NCBI GenBank assembly: GCA_028571685.1
Contig: CM053164.1
Location: 43,574,501-43,638,500, forward strand
Reading direction: 5' to 3'
Origin: Heterohyrax brucei
Lineage: Eukaryota > Chordata > Mammalia > Hyracoidea > Procaviidae
Length of the DNA: 64,000 nucleotides
The notes below the pieces were generated by a model. It did no database searches, was not told the origin of the DNA, and saw only the letters and a list, made by a program, of their open reading frames with translations. The position numbers were made by a program, and so were the translations under genes. Positions 55,960 to 64,000 of this stretch are shown here, one piece after another (the stretch's first letter is position 1; every line of letters starts with the position of its first letter).

Positions 55960-56999
55960 ACTGTCCCCTTTAAAAGTATCTCTCACCTACAAAGATATTA
56001 CCACATCCATCATTTTCAGCAAACAAGAGCAGAAATAGAATTCATTGCTATAGAGTTATCACCACAGGTACATGCCCAGCTCCCAGGGCGACCGCATGAC
56101 TTAATAAACATGTCAATCCTCTTATCTTACAATGAAAGACTCAAGGAACCATTACCACAGTAATTGGCAGCCCTGATCCGTCCCTTATCTGGGTGCTGGT
56201 GAAATGTCTGTAAATAATCAATCCAGAACAGTCCACTGGCTTGTTGTTTTCTCCTGCTCTGCTCCCTTCCCCCTCCTCTTCAGCTCAAAAGTTTTAGTCT
56301 TTGCAGTCTCCACCCTCTGTAGTGATTCTGTGCTCTGTACCCAGAATGAGTCAGCATGTGGATACTTACCTGCATTTCCAGGGAAGTGGACTGAGGTTAT
56401 CATAAAGCCCCATCTGTCCAGCCATAGATAAAATCAAGGTGTTTTATAGCAACCCAAATAGTTCACTCAGCAGACACCCTCTGAGAACACGGGGTCCAGC
56501 TCCTTTGGGTAATAGCTAGTTGGAGAGTGACTTTCGGTCTCCTGAGTAAAATGTTCACTTTTCAGACAGCAAGCCCTTTGTAAAAGGGAAACTGGGTGGT
56601 GACGAGATAAAGGCCACTCCTGTCTGAATGTTTGTCATTTTGGTGGGGATTTTGTTTAACGAGGTTCTTACCTTATCTGTCTTCTTGCAGAGTTATAGCT
56701 CCAGAGCTCATAAAAGGGTGGCCACAGATGTGAACGTGGGCTCAGAAAGATGAAAAACAGACCTAGGCTGTCCAACAGTAGTAATCTTGGAACGTTCTGA
56801 TTTGGGTCATTGTGGTCGTCTTTACGCTGAAGATCACATCAAGGCCGCTAATCGTACTTGGCTAATAGTTCTTAGCAGCACTTGGCTACTAGCCATATTA
56901 TGAAAATGCTGGAAGGGATGTTGCCATGGTAGTGTTCCTAACACCTGTGTTATTTTCCATTACTCTCCCTTGGAAAACAGTGGTAAGTCCACTGTTACG
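55960..56999. other. Unique sequence
   Basis: No repeat or gene recognised. Frames on both strands at 56204-56431 overlap and are unremarkable. Confidence 0.35.
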
Positions 57000-57090
57000 T
57001 TATTTATTGAACACCTGCCTTGGGCCATGCACTATATTAGGTGCCTGAACAAGATACAATCCCTCCTTCATGAAACTTAAAAATCAGAAA
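57000..57090 (-). mobile_element. L2-like 3'-end fragment
   Basis: TTATTTATTGAACACCTGCC, ATGCACTATATTAGGTGCC and ATACAATCCCTCCTTCATG, reverse L2 3' end. Confidence 0.5.
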
Positions 57091-57394
57091 TTGTCATTAT
57101 GTACCACCATTACAGAAAATCATATTTAAATTGTCTCTTAAGAAAGGACTAGAGAGAGGAGCAAGGTCTTTAGTGTGTCTAGTGCACATTTCTACACATT
57201 GTGACCTGTGTACTTTGGAGAGGATTTTAGCTACTACTGCTGCCGGTCGTGCATGTGATCACAGGTAAACCAGGTATTGCCTTCATCTTTCTGCCCCTGA
57301 GCTAGGAATCAACCTGCTCTTTACCAGGTGGTGTGATTATTCCTTCAGTATGTTAATACTTTCTGTTGTTTCTGTGGAATTGAAACCACAGTAA

Positions 57395-57640
57395 TAGTTG
57401 TCATTTATAGAATACCAACTAGCCAGTCATTGTGTTGAAAACGTCATATACATTACCTCATGTTATCCCCCCAACAGTCCTGCAAGATAAAAGCCCAAAT
57501 TACTGCTCTGCTAATGGGAAGAGTAGAAAGCAGAGAGGCTTCATAACTTGCCTAAGATCACAAAGGTGGTAAATGGCTTGCTGGATTTCACCCTGGGTCC
57601 CCAGTGTCCAGATACAAGCTCTGAGCTCTTTCTGGTCAAC
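57395..57640 (-). mobile_element. MIR SINE
   Basis: GTCATTGTGTTGAAAACG, TCATATACATTACCTCATG and CTTGCCTAAGATCACAAAGG (57549-57568), then CCTGGGTCCCCAGTGTCC, in reverse MIR order. Confidence 0.7.
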
Positions 57641-59077
57641 TGTGCTTTATCTGACTCACATAATAATGTAATACTAGCATTTCTTGATTTCTTAGTGATA
57701 CGATCTTGCCCTGTTACTGTGGGATCCAGGAGTCAGTTATGCAGGGGGTGGACGAACAATGAGTTGACGTACAGAGATTATTTAAAGAGTCCTGGTGGCA
57801 AAACAAGATGTGGAGCATGTTGTTTGGTTTTCCCGATTTAGGTGATGTCCATGCACAAACACACAGCTGGATCTCAGTGGAATACTTAGCTTGTCTGGCA
57901 GTGCTGGAGATTAAAAGAGGCAGCTGATTCACGAGTATGGAATGCTTCAAAAGAACACAGGCCCAGAGTCTTGGAGTTTTTACCCATCATCCCAAATAGA
58001 GAAAGCTTTTTTAAAAATGCAAGGTGGTTGGGTGTGTTTGATTTGGTTGGGCTTGAAGCTGGACCAGAGCCACCACAGCCACTTCCTGTTACATCAGAGA
58101 GACGGTTACTTCAAGTCTTGCTCACCCAGGCAGTGAACCAACGTGACTTCTTCTCCTTGTGTCTCAGGCCCTCGCAGTGATGCTGTGCTTCCACCTGCAA
58201 TTATGTAACTCAGTCGCAGGCTTCCAAAGAGTTCCTGGTTTCCTTTTCAGAGAAAGAAAATGTGAAAAATCAACCTGCTAACACGTTGTGAAATGAACAA
58301 GCCTCTTAAATATCCATGCCCTTTGCAATAAGTGTTCTATTTTTGATGTGCGGACACTAAGGTGATTCCATGTTATTGGAAAAGGATTTTAGAAAATACA
58401 GAAAGCATGTGTCACCCAAAGTCCATCTTTATGGAGACATTGGTTAAGAGAGAGAGGGCCAGCCAGTTGGGGTTAACTGAACAATATGATACTGAAGACT
58501 CCACTTATCAGTTTGAAAATGGCACACTTAGAATGGATTTTCAAGTTTAATTGTATATATGCTCAAGCTGATAACTACTTGTAAGTTTGGGACACTTGTC
58601 CTAACCACTGAAGTTCAATAATCTCAGATGATTACTTAGTCAGTTCTAAGCCCACGGTAGAATTTAGAGGTAGTCCTGCTTTCAAAGGCGTTAACGTTCC
58701 CCTGGCATATGTGTGAAGGGAATCAGAGCATGGAAGTATGTCTTGAGAGTGGAGAGGATGGGAAAATTATGGTGGCTGCTAGAGAATTGGGAGAAGTATT
58801 TTGGAAAAGCATCCGAGGGGAGATGATTTTAAGATCTACTTTTTGGATTGAATGTGGCGTGATGACAGGAGAAAGGGAATTATTTCTAGTGTTTTGGTCA
58901 GTTTAATGTTCATGAAAAGCAGTGCGCCTTGGTTGCGATCATGATCAAATGCTTATGAAGAACTGAAACTCAAAAGCTTAGTAAAACTCAAACCACCCGT
59001 GATAAAGTTGTACAAAAGTTCAGTGGAATGCCATTTTTTTTTTTTTCACCTTGAGTTTGAATTCTGTCATCTTGGTT
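57641..59077. other. Unique sequence, no supported gene
   Basis: No named repeat. Short frames on both strands show no domain. Confidence 0.4.
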
Positions 59078-59282
59078 AAGCAGTTGCAGTCCAGTTGATT
59101 TTGACTCTTGATGACCCATGTGTTTCGGAGGAGAGCTGTGCTTCATAGGGCTTTTAGTGACTGTGACCTTTTGAAAACAGGTTGTCAGGGCTTTCTTCTG
59201 AGGTGTCTCCACCTGGATTCAAACTGCCAACCTTTTGGTTACTAGCCGAGTATTTAACCAATTGTGCCAGCCAAGGACTTCC
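59078..59282 (-). mobile_element. AfroSINE, long variant
   Basis: AGCAGTTGCAGTCCAGTTG, CTTCATAGGGCTTTTAGTG, GGATTCAAACTGCCAACC and CCAATTGTGCCAGCC. Same variant as 20919-21112. Confidence 0.85.
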
Positions 59283-60180
59283 AGCTTGGTTTAGTATTGT
59301 GAATATCTCATGGAAAAGTAGTCACTGAAACATAAGATTTGTGGCTTTGGAGAAGGTATGCAGTGAGAGGTGGAATTTCATATAATAAAGGGGGCAACCT
59401 ATTTCTTAGGCAAAGGCTTAAGGGTAAGACAACAGCAGACTTGGCTCAAATCAAGGATTCAGACCACAGTATAAGTTGAGACAGTCAAATGAACATGTGG
59501 CTTGTAGCAGTTCGCCTTTATTCCAAAGAGTGCTAGAGGAAGAGAAGAAAGCTGGGGATGGTAGTCAACAGATAATTGTAGAGCTTTTCCTGCATCAGAA
59601 GTACAAGATGGTACAAGGTGGTGCCTACTGCCAAGTTCTTCAGTGTCAAGAAGGGAAGCCCAAAATACCAAGAAGGCCCCTGGGGCTCCAGAGTTCTGAG
59701 AGAACCAGAGGAGGGAGCAGCTGTCTTTGTCTGAGAAAGCTGGAGGAGGCCTCCAAAAGACACCACTTGAATTGGATGCTCTCCTGACTGAAACCGGAGA
59801 TGAAGTATGGGAGACCGAGAGAGAAGACGGGCCCAGCAGCACACGTCCTCACCCACAGGACCTGTCCTCTGTCGTGAGACTGGAAGAGTATGATGCCCTC
59901 TCATCACAGAAGGTTGCCTTCACAGCAACACTGCCCTTAGGCCAGTCTTCTGGAATGCCACCAAACTTTTTTACTTTGCTTGGTGAAGATCAAAGGTAAG
60001 ACCTAATACAGGAATGTGGAGCAGCTGTGTCAGCTTAGTTTAGAAGACAGTTCTACTGGATTCCCTGGATTAAACATCTTCTGCTCCACCCAGCTTTTAA
60101 TGGCAGAAGCAGACTTCATGAACTGAAATTCAAAACCTTAGAATTCTGTTTAATTTTTCCTTCTCTTTTATACATTTAGG
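59283..60180. other. Unique sequence with overlapping open frames at 59459-59999
   Basis: Four open frames of 90-127 codons overlap on both strands here. The plus-strand frame 59727-59999 runs into CAAAGGTAAGACC, a good splice-donor-like site (GTAAGA at 59995). I recognise no domain. It may be chance, or an exon of an unrecognised transcript. Two minus-strand frames over the same bases argue for chance. Confidence 0.3.
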
Positions 60181-60186
60181 CACCAC

Positions 60187-60545
60187 GTGGTGCCTGTGTG
60201 TGTGCAGTGTAGTGCATATAGTGAAGTGTGGCACACTGCAGAGTGCATCATGTAGTGTAGTGCAGTGCAGTGAAGGGCAACATGGTACAGACTGTGAGGC
60301 GCAGTGCAGTGCAGAAGTGTGCAGTGCAGTGCGGGGTGGCTCCGTGCAGAACGTATTGTGCAGTGCACACAGTGCAGAACGGTGAAGGGTAGTTCATGCA
60401 GTGTGCACAGTGCAGTGTGGTGTAGTGCAGAATGTGCAGCACAAACAGTGCAGTGTGGTGCCGTGCAGTACATACAATACAGTGTGGCGCAGTGTGTGCA
60501 GTACAGAGGGTGCAGTGCATTGTTTCGCAGTGCAGTGTGTGTCAT
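60187..60545. repeat. Degenerate GCAGT pentanucleotide array
   Basis: About 360 bp dominated by GCAGT/GTGCA words, for example AGTGCAGTGCAGTG at 60257-60270 and GCAGTGCAGTGCAGAAG at 60300-60316. Scattered variants are GTGTG, GTAGT and GCACA. Because 15 bp is five codons, both strands give long low-complexity frames: Ala-Val-Gln-Cys-Ser on plus and Thr-Ala-Leu-His-Cys on minus. These are not proteins. Confidence 0.9.
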
Positions 60546-60811
60546 GACTCCAGGCCTAGCTGCACCTCAGAACCCCAGAGCCTTTAAAAATCCTGACACG
60601 TGAGCACCTCCCTGCCTTTCTCCTCTCTCCACCATGTTTGTGTATTTTAGAACAGCTTCATAGGTAGTATGACAGCAGTTAGTAGTGAGAACTACACACA
60701 CAGAGGGAAGGACCACTTCTCAGTCTGAAACCCTGGCTCAGAGATTGTTTCCTCTGCAAAGTGGGATTGATGCTCATGTTGCCTACCTCACAGGGGTTTT
60801 GTGAAGATTGC
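60546..60811. other. Unique sequence
   Basis: Nothing recognised. Confidence 0.3.
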
Positions 60812-60880
60812 TGTTGTTTTTAGTTGCTGTCAAGTTGGCTGCAACTCATGGCATCTTTGCATATTACATGTAATAGGACA
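60812..60880 (-). mobile_element. RTE/AfroSINE 3'-end fragment
   Basis: TTGCTGTTGTTTTTAGTTGC, then TGTCAAGTTGGCTGCAACTC, is the shared AAC-tailed 3' end in reverse. It stops after about 60 bp. Confidence 0.5.
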
Positions 60881-60960
60881 GGCGAATAACAAAATATTTT
60901 TAATATAAAAAACAAATACTGTGAAAGAAAGCATAATGTGCCATTAAAAAAATAATAATA

Positions 60961-61110
60961 ACCTGTTGCCACTGAGTCGATTTCAACTATAGCAACGCTA
61001 TGGGACAGAATAGAACTGCTCCATAGGGTCTCCAAGGAGTGGCTGGTAGACTTGTACTGCTGACCTTTGGGTTAGCAGCTAAGCTCTTAACCGCTGTCAC
61101 ACCAGGGCTC
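60961..61110 (-). mobile_element. AfroSINE, short type
   Basis: ACCTGTTGCCACTGAGTCG, CTATGGGACAGAATAGAACTG and CCTTTGGGTTAGCAGCTAAG run to CACACCAGGGCTCC. Confidence 0.93.
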
Positions 61111-61114
61111 CATG

Positions 61115-62410
61115 TTTCCCACTGCTGTGCCTCCACTCAAGCTTGTAACTACTAACATTTTTTCAGAGCCTGCAGACTGGTGGGCTGCTCTCCCACCTTT
61201 CCCCCACCCACAATTGTCCTGTGCCCTGCCACCCAATCAATCTTACTACAACCCCAACAAGCAACAAAAGTTGCTTCTGGGAGAGCTCCCCCAGTAGACA
61301 AGTTCCCTCTGACCCTCAGGCTTTCTCTTTCACTCAGCCCTGGTCACGTGGTGTTTCTTCCTTGCTGCCTTTTCTTGACCTCCGTATCTCTTGTGCAGCA
61401 TTTCTCAGAACCTGTCTTTTGTTTTCTCTCTGATCACCTCTCACCACTATAGCATTTGATCTGAGACTTCAACCTGTAATATATGGAATAGTTTTTTGTC
61501 CTGTGGATTTGTTTCATCTTTCTGGCATATTTACTTGCCAAGGGCCAAGATGTGTCTGCGTCATTTGCAAATTATTATTATTCACAGTACGTAGCAGTGT
61601 TGGGTCCTTGCCAAGGCTCAGCAATTCCTGGCTGCAGTGAAAGAGTTGGACGGTCAGATCACATCTGTGGTTTATAAAGCACTGTCCTCTACAGACTCTC
61701 TTTCCGTCATCATAATGCTGAAAGGTAAATTTAGATGGTATTCTCCCCATTCTGAAGATGAGAAAAGAGAATTGAAGAGCTTATGTAACTTCCGACTGGT
61801 GGGAACAAGGGCTAACAGGTAGCACAGGGTCCTTGCCGTGAGCCATAGCACAGCTTAGCTGGCAAGAGGACAGTATGAAGGTAGGTGAGCATGCTGTGTG
61901 CAGCACACAGGACATGGCCACAGCTCTGGGCTAGGCTGAAGGACTGACCACCTAGCAGAAGTGACCAGTCAGCGCCACTACTGCAGTGGGCTGTTCCTGA
62001 GGATCAATAGCAAAACTGAGGTGCCTCTGGCTGCATTCTGGGCTATGCCTTCCCTCCCTCCCCTTCCCCCCAACCCCAGTGGCTGACTTGGTGTGAGTCA
62101 AGTGAGTTGAGAGAGACTTAGGTGACTCAGCTTCTTCTGCCTTGTAGATTCAGACAGTGGACTTTATAGCCCATTTCTTGGGGAATTTTCAGAAGGGCCG
62201 GTGATGTCATCTTACTGTTCTAAAGCACCAGTGCCCAGGGAGAGATTGTTCACATGGCCTGGATGAATCCAAGAGCAGTGATCTCTTAAAGGAGAAGTGG
62301 AAGCAGCAGTGGAAACTTTCTAGGCCTAGCAGTGTCAGTAATTCCATTCCTGATTAAACACAGGTGCAAACACAGTCTTCTCTGGCCAAAGCCAGTGTGT
62401 GATTAATATT
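61115..62410. other. Mostly unique sequence
   Basis: A MIR-like fragment lies at about 61665-61835 (CCCCATTCTGAAGATGAG at 61746). Otherwise no repeat or gene is recognised. Confidence 0.4.
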
Positions 62411-62412
62411 GT

Positions 62413-63218
62413 CGTCATTAGATACCATCAGGGTGATTCTGACTTGCAGCAGTCCTACATACAACAGAATAAAACACTGCCTAGCCTTGCGCCATTGTCA
62501 CAGTCGTTGCTGTGTTTGAGCACATTGTTCCAGCCACTGTGCCAATGCATCTTGTTGAGGGTCTTCTTCTTTTTCAAAGACCCTCTACATTAGTAAGCAT
62601 GATGTCCTTCTTCAGGGACTGGTCAGTCCCTCCTGATAGCATATCCAAAGGATATAAGATGAAGCCTTGTCATTCTTGCTTCCAAGGAATACCGTGGGGA
62701 TGCTTCTTCCAAGACAGACTTGTTCGTTCTCTGACAGTCCACGGTGTATTCAGTACTTTTCGCCAATACCATAATTCAGAGGCATCAGTTCTTTGGTCTT
62801 CCATATTTACTGTTGAGCTTTCACATTCTTATAAGGCAAATAAAAATATCATTTTGTCTTAGTCCTTGGGTACTGCTCTAACAGAAACACCATGAGTGGT
62901 TGGCCTTAAAAAAGATAGATTTTATTCTGTTGCAGTCCGGTCTTACACATTGAGTCCTGCCACACCAACACAGCTGCCTACCATACTCTTATTAACATCC
63001 AGTAGGCAGGATTTAGAGCATAGAGGAACTTTGTACAGTACCAGGAATCATGGCCCAGCCAAACTGCTGCATGTATTTTTGAGGGGACGCAATTCAAGCC
63101 ATGACACATGACTTGGGTTAGGTGTACTTTATTCCTCAAACTGAAATCTTTGCTTCTCAGTGCTGTCAAAGAGGTCTTTGGCAGTTAGAGATACCCAAGG
63201 TGGTACATCATTTGATTT
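62413..63218 (-). mobile_element. RTE (Bov-B-like) LINE, 3' end, split by an LTR and truncated by an L1
   Basis: Minus-strand RTE 3' region: TCATTAGATACCATCAGGG (62416), AGCACATTGTTCCAGCC (62519-62535), CTTGCTTCCAAGGAATACC (62677-62695). It is interrupted by the LTR and resumes at CATGACTTGGGTTAGG (63107). It continues through AGAGGTCTTTGGCAG to CATTTGATTTC (63208-63218), where the L1 begins. Confidence 0.88.
62855..63106 (-). mobile_element. MaLR/ERVL-like LTR, internally deleted, inside the RTE
   Basis: Starts TGTCTTAGTCCTTGGGTAC, ends ACGCAATTCAAGCCATGACA, only 252 bp. Both ends match the ~525-bp copies, so about half has been lost internally. Confidence 0.7.
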
Positions 63219-64000
63219 CTTTTTTCCTTTTAATTGTGTTTTAGGTGAAAGCTTACAAAGCAGATTATTTTCTTGTTAAACAATTAATATGCATATTGTT
63301 TTGTGGCATTGGTTGCTAACACTGCAACATGTCAACACTCTCCCCTTCTTGAACTGAGGTTCCCTGTTGTCACTCCTCCAGTTTTCCTGCCCTCTCCTGG
63401 TTTCTCATCATTGCCTCTGGGCTGGTGTGCCCATTTAGTATCATATACGTGGTTTAGCCATATGTACAATTATTTTATGGCCCCTTCTCATCTTTGGCTG
63501 AAGGATGAACCTGGGAGTAGCTTTAGTATTAAGCTAAAAGGGTGTTCAGGGGCCATACTTACAGGGTTTCTCCCGTCTCAGACCAGTGAGTCTGGTCCTT
63601 TTTTGTGAGTTTGAATTTTGTTCCACAATTTTCTCCAGCTCTGTCTGGAACCCCCTATTTTGATCCGTGTTAGAGCAGTTAGTTGTAGCAGTCAGGCATC
63701 ATCTAGCTGTGATGAACTCCGTCTGGTAGAGGCTGTGGTAGTTGTGGTCCATTTGTCCTTTGGAATAATCTGTCCCTCGTATCTCTGGTTTTCTTTTTTC
63801 TCCTTTGATCCAGACAAGGTGTGACCAGTGGAGTATATTAGATTGGCGCTCACAAGCTTTTAGACCTAAGATAGTAGTCACCAAAGTAGGATGTAGAATA
63901 TTTTGTTATTAAACTATCTTATGCAAACTTAGCTAGATGTTCACAGAGACCATGGTTCTCATCCTTCATCCCTCATCCCAGTAATTTGGTCCCTGAGGGA
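63219..64000 (-). mobile_element. Afrotherian L1 3' UTR, antisense, runs off the window
   Basis: The poly-T start (63219-63233) and GTGTTTTAGGTGAAAGC (63237-63253) are the reverse of the L1 3' terminus. Later CAGACCAGTGAGTCTGG, TTTTTTGTGAGTTTG and GGTCCATTTGTCC follow the UTR order. It interrupts the RTE. The UTR text fades towards 63900-64000. Confidence 0.7.

Noticed and set aside
60168-60545. Minus-strand Cys/His-rich frame of 125 codons, metallothionein-like at first sight
   Set aside because: It is the direct translation of the ACTGC pentamer array. Both strands are open for the same reason.

Overview
This window is mammalian nuclear DNA with no intact protein-coding gene that I can support. 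It shows no CpG-island-like stretch, no clear multi-exon gene and no rRNA, tRNA or CRISPR array. Almost everything recognisable is transposable-element (TE) sequence. About 25 tRNA-headed SINEs match the AfroSINE family. Bov-B/RTE-type LINEs are abundant, and L1 3' ends and MaLR-like LTRs resemble those I know from elephant. Together these point to an afrotherian, probably a paenungulate (elephant, manatee/dugong or hyrax). Many SINEs lack the internal segment present in others, which fits the shorter paenungulate AfroSINE subtype. The species call is inference; the repeats themselves are read from the sequence. The window is most likely intergenic or intronic.

Layout. 0-3.6 kb: a Tigger-like fragment, then an L2 broken by an AfroSINE and by an RTE copy whose two ends are fused. 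4.05-6.3 kb: an RTE LINE with its 5' part inverted. 6.3-11.2 kb: MIRs, two SINEs and unique sequence. 11.2-12.6 kb: repeated L1 3' modules. 12.8-13.2 kb: a MIR split by an AfroSINE with a perfect target-site duplication (TSD). 14.01-14.64 kb: a long AT-rich imperfect palindrome not explained by any repeat family I know. 18-28.6 kb: dense AfroSINEs and one complete LTR. 29.3-30.0 kb: a 5'-truncated RTE.

31.6-40.3 kb is a nested TE complex. An old antisense L1 was split by a near full-length RTE and by a mariner DNA transposon. The RTE was itself split by a younger L1 (perfect 14-bp TSD) and by an LTR. The mariner was split by another copy of the same LTR (5-bp TSD). 40.7-43.1 kb: an AfroSINE with a perfect TSD and a composite L1 3' region. 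43.8-44.0 kb: a 101-bp tandem duplication. 44.1-47.2 kb: old L1 with an LTR and three SINEs inside it. 47.3-59.3 kb: L2, MIR, L1 and SINE relics between unique stretches. 60.19-60.55 kb: a degenerate GCAGT pentanucleotide array. 62.4-64.0 kb: an RTE split by the LTR and then cut off by an L1 that runs out of the window.

There is no operon-like cooperation to describe. The functional relationships are between parasites. The AfroSINE 3' end resembles the RTE 3' end, which suggests RTE machinery mobilised the SINEs. The order of insertions can be read from who interrupts whom. The least explained items are the palindrome at 14.0-14.6 kb and the pentamer array at 60.2 kb.
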